This document shows positions 10,756 through 20,445 of a stretch of 64,000 nt of DNA, piece after piece. The DNA is taken from the NCBI RefSeq assembly GCF_947507565.1, contig NC_089184.1, forward strand, positions 248,001-312,000, given 5' to 3'. Below the pieces are notes generated by a model, which had not been told where the DNA came from, did no database searches, and saw nothing but the letters and a program-made list of their open reading frames with translations. Each line of letters opens with the position of its first letter. Positions within the stretch are counted from its first letter, which is position 1. The translations under genes were made by a program, and so were the position numbers. This DNA comes from Oscarella lobularis (taxonomy: Eukaryota > Porifera > Homoscleromorpha > Homosclerophorida > Oscarellidae).

Positions 10756-13635
10756 ATGGACGTAAAAGAGGACGAAACGTTTGCGAATAACGGAAATTCG
10801 ATCACTGCTGCATCTCAACAGATCGAAACGAAGCGCCACCGTCGCCGCACGAAACTCAAACGGCGACATAATCGTCGACGAACGCTTTTCCCGTCGAAAT
10901 CGAGTAGACGCGATCGCGGCTTAGCAGCCCTGAACGCGTTTTATCGCGAACTCAAGTCCCTTTGCGATCTGCCATCGTCATCCCCACGAGGGGCCTCGCT
11001 TCGATGGTGCATCGACGGCGAACGACTTGCAAAGGTCATCGACGAAGGCGGCTACGAATCAATTCAATATCAACTCTATCTATCCGAAATGAAGCAGATA
11101 AATGCAGAAGCGACGACGTCCAATTCCATCGTCATCAACGGATTGTACGAATTAGCAAAGGAAAGAGCAAAATCGAAGCAGGGTCCCGTATACGACGACG
11201 ATGACGACGACGACGAAAAGGAATCGAAAATCGACGTTAGACAACTTCTCCTCGAATGCGAAAACGATCTTCTTCTCAAGCGATATTGGACGGAACCGGA
11301 GAGAGAAGAGAACTTGGCTCAATTCAACGCAATCAGTCGTTCATTCGTCGAATTTATCCACGTGACGCGCGGCGGTTCAAAAGGAGTGGCCAAGTTCCTT
11401 CGTCGATTTCCATCATCCGATTCGACGCAATTGGAATACGAGTGGCGAACGTACGTCGATTCGTCATCCAATTCCGCCTACTGGTTCAGCACACTCCAAT
11501 TTCTCCATCATCTCATTCGAAACTACTTCAAACCCTATTGGCACATCGTCATCGCGATGATCTTTCTCTCGTGCTGCGACGTCGTCGCACTGCTCGGCGT
11601 CTCGACGCTCGTCGGACGACTCTTCGACTCGGTCGACGATCGAAACGAGACTCTCGTCGACGTCGTCGCGCCCGCCTATCAATTGATCGCTCTTCTCGTC
11701 GTTCAATTGATCCTTTCTCTTCTCCACGTATTCTTAGCTTGTTCGTTGGGTATTCGCGTCGGAAATGCCATTCGACGACGTCTCTTCGAACGATTACACG
11801 ACGTCACGTCGCACTTTTTTCATCGTAACAACGCCGCTGCTATTATCGCTTCGTTTTCGAGCGATATCGACGCTATTGAGACAGTTGTCGCCAATACGCT
11901 TAGTCTCACTTTCCAAGCGGCTTTACTCGTCGTCGTTTCGTCGTGCATTCTCTTCTATCTCCAGTGGAAAATGACGCTCGTTCTCGTCGCCATCGTACTT
12001 CTCTTTCAACTTCCAATCAACGTCATCGCTCGCAAAGCGAGTTATCATCAATTCAATCGAAATCAGGCGTCCGCTCGACTTGCCGGCGTTGTAAAGGAAA
12101 ACGTCGAAGGACATCGCGTCAATAAAGTCTATAATTTGGCCGAGTATTGGAGCGCGACGTTTCGCCAGCTTCTTCGTTCGAACGTCACCCCAAAAGTCTT
12201 AGCGAGTCTTCGCTACACGTTCTCTCTTCAAATCATTAATAGTCTCTATCCGAATTTTGTCGTCGCCGCTTATTTGATAGCGGCGAGCCTTCTCATCAAA
12301 CTCGCGCGACTCGCCTATTCGCAAATGCTCGCAATTTACGCCATGTCAATCTTCGCCGCGACGGGCGGCATCGTCTTGGGACGTTCCGCCGGACTTCTCA
12401 TGCGAGCCGCGTCGGGATTCGGACGCATCGAAGCCTATCTGCACAGCGACGACAAGAAGACGAACAATCAATTGAAAAATCCCGTCGTAGTCGTCGTGTC
12501 GTCGCAACCGTCTCTCGACATCAGAAACGTTTCGTTTTGCTATCACGACCACAGCACGGCGTGGACTCTGTATGACGTATCGTTAAGAATTCCGTTTGGT
12601 CAGTCGGTTGCTCTCATTGGCGAAAGCGGTTCGGGCAAAAGCACGCTGCTTAGTCTACTCGCGAACGTGTACGCGCCCAACGAAGGCGAAATTATCGTCG
12701 ACGAACATCGCATTGATTCGCTGGCGCCCGGCGAAATGCCGTTTGGTGTCGTCTTTCAAGAGAACTATCTATTCAACGCGACTATACGAGAAAATATCTG
12801 CATGGGACTATCGGACGTCGATGACGTCGAATTGAAACGGGCGACGAAGGCGGCAAACGTCGATAAATTCGTCTCGACGTTGCCGTTGAAATACGAAACG
12901 ATCGTTTCGGAGAACGGCGCTTCGCTGAGTGGCGGACAGCGGCAGAGAATCGCTTTCGCTCGCATGTTGATTCGACGTCCCAAGATCATTCTTCTCGACG
13001 AGGTAACATCGGCGCTCGATAGCGCGTCCGAACGTCGTCTCTTTCGCGTCGTCAAGTCGCTCTTTCGTTCGGCTACGGTCATCTACGCGACGCATCGACT
13101 GCGTCAAGCGCAGGCCGCTGACGTGATCGTCGTCATGGCTCACGGTCGAGTCAAAGAAATGGGGTCACACGACGAATTGATGTCCGATATTGACGGCGCC
13201 TATTACGCCATGTGGACAAAGGAAGCGAACACTAACGACGACGAGAACGAGGAGGAAGAGGAGGACGTAGAGGACGGAGGGTCGAGCTTGGATTTGGGCC
13301 TAACGCCACGTCGCAGTGGATCGCCAAGGCATAGCAGCATTGCTAGTGAAAGGGCTCTCAGCACCGTTCTTGAACCTCTCGCAAAGCCGCTTGAACGTAG
13401 GAGACACAGCCTTCCTCAGATCGGTCGGATCAGGTCGGATTCGGCGTTGGAGACTCGAACGTCGTCGCCGCTGCCGTCGTCGTCGCGTCGTCAATCCGTT
13501 TCTCCTCTTGCTGGTTCTCCGCCGCTGAGACGATTTTCTTCTACGCCTGAGTTGGGTAGCGGAAGTCAGTGGTCAGAGTCAACGAAGCCGGCTGTCGTCG
13601 TTTCTCCGCTCTGTGCGAATGTAAGCGAACTGTAG
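10756..13635 (+). CDS. ABC half transporter (ABCB/MsbA-like exporter), single exon
   Basis: A 959-residue protein without introns. Residues 1-250 form a basic then charged N-terminal region with no recognised domain. About 255-560 contain six hydrophobic segments of an ABC exporter membrane domain. The nucleotide-binding domain spans about 590-830: Walker A GESGSGKST near residue 622, signature LSGGQRQR near 724, Walker B IILLDE near 744 and H-loop ATHRL. The remainder is an acidic then Ser/Pro-rich tail. All catalytic motifs look intact, so it should act as a homodimer or heterodimer exporter; the substrate is unknown. Being intronless among multi-exon neighbours suggests a retrocopy or a transferred origin (inference). 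A CACGTG box lies 24 bp before the ATG. Confidence 0.88.
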   Translation: MDVKEDETFANNGNSITAASQQIETKRHRRRTKLKRRHNRRRTLFPSKSSRRDRGLAALNAFYRELKSLCDLPSSSPRGASLRWCIDGERLAKVIDEGGYESIQYQLYLSEMKQINAEATTSNSIVINGLYELAKERAKSKQGPVYDDDDDDDEKESKIDVRQLLLECENDLLLKRYWTEPEREENLAQFNAISRSFVEFIHVTRGGSKGVAKFLRRFPSSDSTQLEYEWRTYVDSSSNSAYWFSTLQFLHHLIRNYFKPYWHIVIAMIFLSCCDVVALLGVSTLVGRLFDSVDDRNETLVDVVAPAYQLIALLVVQLILSLLHVFLACSLGIRVGNAIRRRLFERLHDVTSHFFHRNNAAAIIASFSSDIDAIETVVANTLSLTFQAALLVVVSSCILFYLQWKMTLVLVAIVLLFQLPINVIARKASYHQFNRNQASARLAGVVKENVEGHRVNKVYNLAEYWSATFRQLLRSNVTPKVLASLRYTFSLQIINSLYPNFVVAAYLIAASLLIKLARLAYSQMLAIYAMSIFAATGGIVLGRSAGLLMRAASGFGRIEAYLHSDDKKTNNQLKNPVVVVVSSQPSLDIRNVSFCYHDHSTAWTLYDVSLRIPFGQSVALIGESGSGKSTLLSLLANVYAPNEGEIIVDEHRIDSLAPGEMPFGVVFQENYLFNATIRENICMGLSDVDDVELKRATKAANVDKFVSTLPLKYETIVSENGASLSGGQRQRIAFARMLIRRPKIILLDEVTSALDSASERRLFRVVKSLFRSATVIYATHRLRQAQAADVIVVMAHGRVKEMGSHDELMSDIDGAYYAMWTKEANTNDDENEEEEEDVEDGGSSLDLGLTPRRSGSPRHSSIASERALSTVLEPLAKPLERRRHSLPQIGRIRSDSALETRTSSPLPSSSRRQSVSPLAGSPPLRRFSSTPELGSGSQWSESTKPAVVVSPLCANVSEL

Positions 13636-14422
13636 AGAGAGAGAGAGGACCGAGGAAAAACTTGATTAATTTATTTTTGTGTGTTAGCATCAATTTACTA
13701 AATTGCATTCAATCGCGATTGTGCTTGTCAGGTGAGATCATCTATTCCTTCAACTTCATCTCTTTCTCAACTCATGTCTAATGCTGCATCCCAAAAGGTA
13801 TTGCGTTCTGAATTTGTTGTTGTTTTTTGTTGCAGTAATGGACAATCCGACGAGGCAGATGAAGAGCTTTCCGATGTCGCCATTCACCTCCGGGCCCCGA
13901 GGTGACTAAATAAAACCGGCCCAACTCGAGCCAGAGAGGTTAAACGCGGCGAAAACGCAGGGGATTCAATCCCCTACTCCCGTGGCATGAGTGTTAAACT
14001 GCCATCCCACTTGGGCAAGACGCGGTGGGTTACAATCGCGGTCCACCTGTGCCTTGGTATATAAAGGCACCCCCGGGACAGATGGGTCACTGTCTCCCCG
14101 AAAGAGGGCCTGGGTGAAGGGCCCTTCACCTGAAGACGCCGGAAGGACGTTCGTTTTCTTTTGAGCTACTTCCGGGTTCCTTCCGGGTTTATTAAATAAA
14201 AAATAACATACGTTTTCCTACTGTGCACACCGCGGGCAGTTTTTTGGGGGTCATGCTCAGGACCCTCGCACGCGATGTGCACCACGCGAATTCTACTTGC
14301 AACGCCCTACCCCAACTAAAAAAAGTCCCTTCATGCTCTGTCTCTTCTTTTGCCGCCAATGAATTAAATAGATTCAAAAATTGGGTTCCGAAGAATTACT
14401 TCTCTGCATACAAAAATCACGT
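13636..14422. other. Intergenic: repeat-like element with Pol III-like boxes, TATA box and polyadenylation signal
   Basis: There is no credible coding frame. About 13850-14205 is GC-rich, with several internal inverted repeats (GGGACAG/CTGTCTCC, GGGCC...GGCCC). A box A-like TGGCATGAGTG lies at about 13983 and a box B-like GGTTACAATCG about 45 bp later. Next come GGTATATAAAGG near 14058 and TTAAATAAAAAATAA near 14192. This could be a tRNA-derived SINE or a small solo LTR (TATA, then poly(A) signal about 130 bp on). Ends and target-site duplication could not be fixed. Confidence 0.35.
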
Positions 14423-17400
14423 TCAAATATTTAAACTACGTGTGAAAAATTTACCTGCAAATTGTTCATTTCCAACACTCCGAAGTAGAAGAAGCTCATC
14501 CAATTTGACGACGACACTCTGCACTGTCCACGGCGCCTCGACGTTCATGCCTTCGCGCACACCACTGGGAGGTAAAAATTTTCTCACCAATGGCACAGCG
14601 CCATCTCTTTCCAGCATGGGCACATAACGATCAGCTAAATAGGATCAATAACGGAATTCAAAACAATGCTAGAAAACGAACGGTCGTAATAGCAAAAATT
14701 GCACATTGCCCAAAGAGCGTAGAGAAGGACTTCCGGCTCGGTTGACTCGTCAATGAGACCCATTTGTGAAGTGAATGACCTGCATGTTCATAGGAACCAA
14801 TCTCCAATGGGAAACTACTATAAATTATTTACCTGTAAGCACAGCGAAGATCAGAGGGAATAGGCCAATGTTTCATGTTGTTAGCCTAGCGAGAAATTGA
14901 CTATCTTTTTTAGTCGTCTAATATGCACCATACCACAAGGCTTAAGGCTTCTTGATAAGAAATCACATTGAGCGTCCAAGCGTCTTCTCCCAGCATGGCA
15001 AGATTGACAAGCGCGTGAGCGGCGTCAAATTTAAAAGCCAACTCAATAGAATCATCTCTCAGTATGTCTCTAAAAAATTCGCGTGCGCTTTTCCTACTAG
15101 GGGAACCCCCCAATCCTACTTACACAAACGTCTTGAAGTAGTCGTCTCGCATTAGAGCCCGTCGACACTGAGGAGCTTCAAGCAGATTTCCCTACAGGAA
15201 AAACATGAAAAATTCTTTCTTCGTCGCGTTCTATCATTCCAACCAAGCCTCCGTGGATTTTCAGATGTAAATCGTTTCCTTCGCAAACCTATGTGACGCT
15301 TATTGAGACTCTTAGATTAACAGTGAGTGCGTTCTTGCCTTGAAAAGATTCAACATGTCGTCGACGAACGTTCCCTTTGCAAACAGTTCACAATTCGGAA
15401 TATTTTCATCTATTTATCTCCTCTGTAAAAAATCGCGCCTCTCCAAGATTTTCAATTCTCACCGGTTAGACTCCAAATTGAACTGAGAAGATGAGCAAGC
15501 TCAGTATCACTCTATAAAATACTTGTGCGCGAGACTGAAGGGCGGATTTTGTTGACGTACCGCTTTAGTGTCGACCTTGTGAGCTATTATGTTTTTGATC
15601 ACTTCAACGACGCCCTCTTCGCCAAATATGGTCCTCCCCTCAGTGTCACACTACAAGAAAACCATGCAGTACTGTCCATGTAGCAAGAACAACTCTCGTA
15701 CTTTATATACTAAAGAACGTAGGGCTCCCGCGGCGCGCCTCTGAACTTCTTCGTACTGTGGATTGTTGAGTAGAGTCACACGCAATTTCTTGGCCAGAAC
15801 TCGCGCGAGACGAGGCAGGATGTGTCTCTGTACAAAAAGAAGAGCGCATTAGAATTAATTCTAAAGTCGGAATGGAAATTCCACCTACTCGATTCGCGTA
15901 TTCGTCCGAAAAACGAACGAGAAAAATGTACAAATTCAAATGCAACTGCAAATGAAGTGCCTTATTACGGTAATGAGAAATAGCGTTTTGTAACTAACTT
16001 GATTTTCATTTGTCTTTCTACGCCACTCCAGCATTTTTATAATATGACGCAAAACGAGCCTTGCAATAATCATTTATATTCTTTTTTTCGGTTATAGAAA
16101 AGCGCTTACTCGATTACAAAATTCCACTTTCGAGCGCCAGCGAGATTCAAAAACAAATGAATAAGACAGGCACTAGACATAAGCACATTGGATTAATATA
16201 TTAAAATCTTAATTAAAACCTTGCAGCCAATTGAAGACTGTAGTCGGACGAATGAAAATCTGACACTTTAACCACTATCTGAAGAAAAGGGATTAGGCGC
16301 GCACGTGTCATTGCAGCTGAGAGACTTACCCGCGTTAGATCCGGTTCCTCGTCACCAGCGTCACCATCTTTTAAAAAATGATACAGAGCAATAAGAGCCG
16401 GTTGCATGATATTGGGCGTTTGAATGTAGCGGGGAATGCGAAACGTTGCGCGCAATTGCTCCAGAGTAGCATCACCAGCAACCTATAAATACACACCTAT
16501 TAGAAAATCAAAATACGATGTTTTTACCCACTGTAATGTGACTTGGAAAATCGCGCGATCGCATCTCGCTTCCCGCCAGCGTTCTGACAAGTCCAAGAAA
16601 CTGAAGCGTGTCGCCTTTCTCCTCCAAAAACCGCTCAAAATCCCTTCGATTCATTGCCGTCATTGACAAATCGAGAGACACGAGCGAAGGCAGAGTCATC
16701 AATTCTGTAAAATCAATGGGAGGCGTGGTCCAATCGCCGTTACCGGAAACGTCGAGATGCTGCAAAGCTTCCAGCCCACCTATCACCTTGTTGACTCTGT
16801 CAGTATAAGACGTGCCACCCACGTTCAAATACTTCAAGGTTTTCGAAACGGGCTCGAAGCGAAGCATCTCCAAAGTTCCATGCACACGCTCGCATCCATA
16901 CAGTTCCAATACTTCCAAACGGGAAAGAAATTCAATGACGGAATTAATAACCGAAGCTCGAACGGGCGTATAGGAAAGATTGAGTCGACGCAATTGAACG
17001 GCATTGGCTAATAGCCTATACTCGTTCTGAGCGAAACGCGAGTGACTCAGATCGAGCGAGAGGAGATTACGAAACGGCACGTCGGCAAGCGAAAGCGACC
17101 ATTGTGGGTCGATGACGTCACCGTCGCCGGCGAGTTGGATCTCGACGAAGTCGTGAGAGCGAAGCAGCGTCGCGATCACGTGACGATACTCGAGTGGCAG
17201 ACGTCTGTCGAGAGCCCGGATGTGGAGTTTCGCGAGTCGGCACTTTGTGCGATCGACGAACGGCGAGAGATGCTGTGCAGCGTGTTCGAGGTCGCTTGAG
17301 CGCAGTACGGCGTCGAGGAGCGGATCGGCGACGCTCGGCGGCAAAAAGCCGTCGGGGAATTGGAGCGCGGACCAGTTTGACGGAAAAACATCGGGCTTGT

Positions 17401-17506
17401 CGTCGAAGACGATTTCGGGTGGAACTGATTTGCAGATTCGAGTCAGGTTCGCCACTGCGCAACGAATTGAAAGTTTCGTCAGAGTGGGGAAAGTCTCGCC
17501 GTCCAT
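14423..17506 (-). CDS. ZYG11B: ZYG11/ZER1-family substrate receptor of a CUL2 ubiquitin ligase
   Basis: The large first exon (about 16530-17506) has an N-terminal helical region and leucine-rich repeats (LLSLDLSHSRF, LRRLNLSYTPV, LEVLELYGCE, LKYLNVGGTSY, LQHLDVSGN, LVSLDLSMT). The shorter 3' exons encode ARM-like helices: IMQPALIALYHFL, ILPRLARVLAKKLRVTLL, FKFDAAHALVNLAMLGEDAWTL and VLLYALWAMCNFC. The LRR-plus-ARM layout and the GEDAWTL and LWAMxxxC signatures are those of ZYG11B/ZER1, which recognise N-terminal glycine degrons and present them to CUL2-RBX1 (family knowledge). I start at the ATG at 17506; the frame is open further upstream only via a GTG. It is divergent from TIPIN with 73 bp between start codons. 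ZER1 versus ZYG11B cannot be settled by eye. Confidence 0.85.
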
Positions 17507-17579
17507 TCTGCGAGGCGTGCGTGCGCTAAGCAACTCGTGCACGTGACGAAACCGCGCGTTAAAAGTCCTTGGCGGTTTT
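17507..17579. promoter_or_regulatory. Bidirectional promoter of ZYG11/ZER1 and TIPIN with CACGTG box
   Basis: Only 73 bp separate the two start codons. A CACGTG E-box sits at 17540-17545. No TATA box is seen. Confidence 0.6.
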
Positions 17580-18599
17580 ATGGACGACTTCGACGACGAC
17601 GGGCTTTTTGCCGACGACGAGATCCCAGAGCGTCCCCCGATGCTACCGCCTTTGTCTCCCGGTCAGAACTTACCAGATGTCGAATCGGGGCTCCCTCTAG
17701 CAGCTCCGCGCGACGGCGACGGCGAAGGAAACGATCCAGGCACTGATATGCCAAAACCGAAGATCAGAAAAAATGTGATAAAGCTGGATTCCGAACGGTG
17801 AAGAAGCAGAACGACGACTAAAACGAATAACGAAATAAAATAAATAATTTTGCAGTATTATAAATCGAAAGAGAGGGCTGCCACGATTGGTCAAAGATTT
17901 CTCTAAAGTCAAGTTTAGAGGAAAAGGCTACGAGGTATAGTTGGCTACAAAGAACGTTGATTGTCTGATTAGTTTAGTGTCCATAGGCCAACGATATTCA
18001 AAAATTAATAAAAGAATACGAATTATGGGCAAACCGATTATTTCCAAAATACCAATTTGATCAAGTTTTGCTTAAATTAGAGGGACCCCAGGGGTCAAAG
18101 AAGGAAGTCAAAGTAAATTGGATTATATTAATTATTTAATGTATGGGTGTTCATATAATTAATTAAATATAGGAATGCTTGCGGAAACTTCGTAGAGGAG
18201 AAGATATGGAAGATGACGAAATTCACAGTGAAAACGAAGGAAACGGTGCTAGCATCGAAAGAAATGCAGAAAACGATGTAAACATGGAAGACTTTGGTGG
18301 TGGCGTCAGAACGGCAAACCTAGTACAAAGCCACATAATTGAAAAATTAGATTAATGCATTAATCATTATTTTATAGGAGGAGGAGGAGGAGGAAGAGAA
18401 CCCTGTTCCCACTCCAACTCCTACCCCCGTCTCTATCCTCTCAGACGAAGTGCGAGAACGCATGAAACAGAGACGTGAAGAGGCGTTGGCTCGAAAGGCA
18501 CAGAGAGAAGTCGAACGTCAAAACTTCGAAAATCACGAAGAAGAAGAAGAAGAAGACGATCCCTTATCGCCACCGAATCTCGTCATAGCAGACGTCTAG
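17580..18599 (+). CDS. TIPIN: TIMELESS-interacting protein (Swi3 family)
   Basis: Five exons: 17580-17797, 17856-17934, 17987-18112, 18173-18322 and 18378-18599, giving 264 residues. After an acidic N-terminus comes the Swi3 domain: KLDSERIINRKRGLP, FSKVKFRGKGYE, WANRLFPKYQFDQVLLKLE and KKEVK...CLRKLR. The tail is acidic and Glu-rich (a GAG run at the start of the last exon) with a basic helix. TIPIN partners with TIMELESS in the fork-protection complex, coupling replication to checkpoint signalling in the nucleus (family knowledge). It is followed within 20 bp by a decayed copy of the BLOC1S2 3' end, and a remnant of TIPIN's own 5' and 3' ends lies at 20355-20415. Confidence 0.93.
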
Positions 18600-18790
18600 A
18601 TAAACATTATGTCTACAAAAGCATGACGTCACCTCCTCTCCAATTGTTTAATTAAATTTCGCTTCGAGTCGCTTGGAATAGGCGTTGAGTTTTCGACCTG
18701 CCGTTTCTTCTTCCGATTTCGCGTCATCCTGAAGATGTCATGTAGGCCTAAGTCTGTTGCTACAATGTAGGCCTACTTGCTTTGCTTCTG
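18600..18790 (-). pseudogene. Decayed BLOC1S2 copy with internal deletion
   Basis: Bases 18610-18695 match the last exon and 3' flank of BLOC1S2 (20425-20505: AAAGCATGACGTCACCTCC, TTTCGCTTCGAGTCG). The next 35 bp match 20803-20833 (CTGCCGTTTCTTCTTCCG), so about 300 bp of coding sequence are deleted. Traces of exon 1 follow near 18765-18795. It is not translatable. Confidence 0.85.
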
Positions 18791-18794
18791 ATCG

Positions 18795-18965
18795 ATTCCG
18801 CATCTCGAACGCCGCTCAAATGACGTCAAACTCATGCGTGAAGGTTAGAACTAACCAACGAGTCGTTCGATGGTCTTCTCGAAGGCTAAAAGAAGCCATT
18901 TTACGAGACTGCTTGAGTGCTTCGCTCTTTGCGGCTATAAGGCGCCAATGTCATTATTTCCAAGA
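18795..18965 (-). pseudogene. Decayed fragment of PMF1 exon 1, intron 1 and exon 2 start
   Basis: The antisense strand matches 38348-38515: GGCGCC, the AAAATGGCTTCTTTTAGCC equivalent, CGAACGACTCGTT, the splice donor region and the GCCGCTCAAATGACG intron bases. The start codon area is deleted, including the conserved CATACGGGA upstream motif. An intron is present, so this is a DNA-level duplicate and not a retrocopy. Confidence 0.8.
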
Positions 18966-19079
18966 GCTTCTCTAAAGTGATCTGTATTGTGTAATCAAAA
19001 CAATGCACACAATTATTAGCAAGCAGTAATCAAGATTTAACAACAAGAGCAAAAACACAATGTACAATCAATCAATCAA
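18966..19079. other. Low-complexity AT-rich spacer
   Basis: No gene is seen. It ends in a CAATCAATCAATCAATCAG tetranucleotide run (about 19066-19083) directly against the 3' end of the AAA-ATPase-like pseudogene, which looks like the truncation point of that copy. Confidence 0.6.
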
Positions 19080-20364
19080 TCAGATGATCAGCCAGAGAGA
19101 TTCCTGGATGACTTCCCATACAACGGAAGACACCTTGTCGTTGGGAAATCTGCACTTTCCGGCGTTGTCTGCAGAGGTGAAGTCAGCAGTGAGAAGTCCG
19201 TATTCCCACATGATAAGTCGTACGGAGTTGAGATCAGGCGATTGAAGAAGTTCGATGATACTTTGTGGACGTCCATACTTTCGCACAGAACCGCCTATGA
19301 TAGAAGCAATCTCGGACTTGTACTGCTTCAGTAAGTTCCTCAGCCATTCTGGCATAAGAAACTCTTCCACCGAGTAGGCGCAAATGGCCATGCACTTGAA
19401 TACGAATAGTATAGCATAGGGATTGAAGACAAGTCCGGCTTTGTCCCCGAAGAGATGCCAATTATAGCCGCTGTAGTTGTCTTCAATATCCTTCATTGCT
19501 TCATCCTCGCCTTTTCCCACCTTTTTCGCGAATTCGCTCAACTCCGGGCCAAACGTTGACAATATTTCGTCACGCGTAAAGCCACACAGAGTTGACAGTT
19601 CAGGAGACGTGCCGTCAATCGAACTGAGATCATTGAGAGATGATGTGAGCGTACTCTTGACTGGTTTTGTGTTGCCCGTCACGTAGCAAAAGCGCACGTA
19701 ACCTTCTGAGGAAGAAGACCTCAAAACTCCGTAGAAAGAGGCAAGAATCTCTTCGATCTCTTTGCCTAGCTCTGCCTTCCCGCTGGATAGACATTTAAGA
19801 ATCGGCGAGTCGTACTTGTCGATTAAGATTACGACACCCTTCTCGTGCTTCTCATAAACTTTTTCAATAAGGAATGCGAAAAGAAGTGTGGCATCGCTGC
19901 TGTTGGGGCTCATCAAGCAGACGTCGTGGCTTTTCGCTTCTTGTAGAATCTAAGAACTCGTTCATGGAGAAACGGATGATGGGAAACTCTTCCCACGGCA
20001 TTTGCATATCGTAAATCGCTAATCCACGGAATGCTTCGCGATTTCCTTTGAAGTAGGTCGCGATCGTGTCGAGTAGGACGGTTTTCCCGAATTTTGGCGG
20101 ACGATTGACGAAGTAGCCTCTCTCAGCGCTCAGAGACACGATCCTTGCGACGAGCGCCGTTTTATCAACGTACGCCATGTGCGGTCGACGATGAGCTTTG
20201 AAGGTGCTGAGCGACGTGCAGATCTGCTTGAGCGGCGGCCATTGCCGAATCCATGGAGCTTCGCAACAAGAAGGACGACGAGGACAAAAGACACGAGGAG
20301 AACACGAGCTGCTCGCCAGTGCTCGGAGCGATTGGCGCATGCGCTGATTATCTACGTCAATCAC
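19080..20364 (-). pseudogene. AAA-ATPase-like gene copy 1, truncated and frameshifted
   Basis: Related to the genes at 49906-51706 and 52146-53982. Readable: ICTSLSTFKAHRRPHMAYVDKT, PPKFGKTVLLDT and, in a second frame, VVILIDKYDSPI, GYNWHLFGDKAGLVFNPYAI and LLTADFTS. Lesions: the N-terminal coding region is lost by a deletion between two GCGAAGCT repeats. There is an 8-nt deletion before ICTSL and a deletion of the end of exon 1 with most of the intron. The Walker B glutamate is replaced by Lys (IDK). The whole C-terminal PD-(D/E)XK part is missing after VVWE. Confidence 0.88.
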
Positions 20365-20415
20365 GTGACACTGAAACAGCGTCCTAATTCGACGACGGGC
20401 TTTATGCCCAAAGCG
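20355..20415 (+). pseudogene. TIPIN remnant (5' and 3' ends only)
   Basis: TCACGTGAC, then TTCGACGACGGGCTTT (TIPIN codons 3-8 at 17588) and a CGTCTAGATA end matching TIPIN's stop region (18594) lie within 60 bp, directly before intact BLOC1S2. It is the complement of the BLOC1S2 remnant beside intact TIPIN. Confidence 0.6.
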
Positions 20416-20445
20416 TCTAGATACTATATCTACAAAAGCATGACG

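Larger units (their letters stand above)
8828..11088. repeat. Right unit of the 2.2-kb tandem segmental duplication
   Basis: It begins with GGATAATAGGTAAGTT, matching 6431, and contains the dead PMVK exon, secreted gene copy B and the live 5' end of the ABC gene. About 190 bp (8640-8828) between the units has no clear counterpart. A further 100 bp (about 8958-9070), including a TAACCTAACTAACCTAACT run, is present only in this unit. Confidence 0.85.

Noticed and set aside
11256-13143. Several 60-190-codon frames on both strands inside the ABC gene
   Set aside because: GC-rich codon bias leaves other frames open; none has recognisable motifs, while the 959-codon frame has all ABC motifs.
13980-14050. 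Possible tRNA gene from box A/B-like motifs
   Set aside because: No cloverleaf could be folded by eye and there is no anticodon loop; kept only as part of a possible SINE.
18795-18965. First taken as a MITE or dispersed repeat shared with 38348-38515
   Set aside because: The 38-kb copy proved to be PMF1 exon 1, intron 1 and exon 2, so the shared block is a gene fragment; no terminal repeats are visible.
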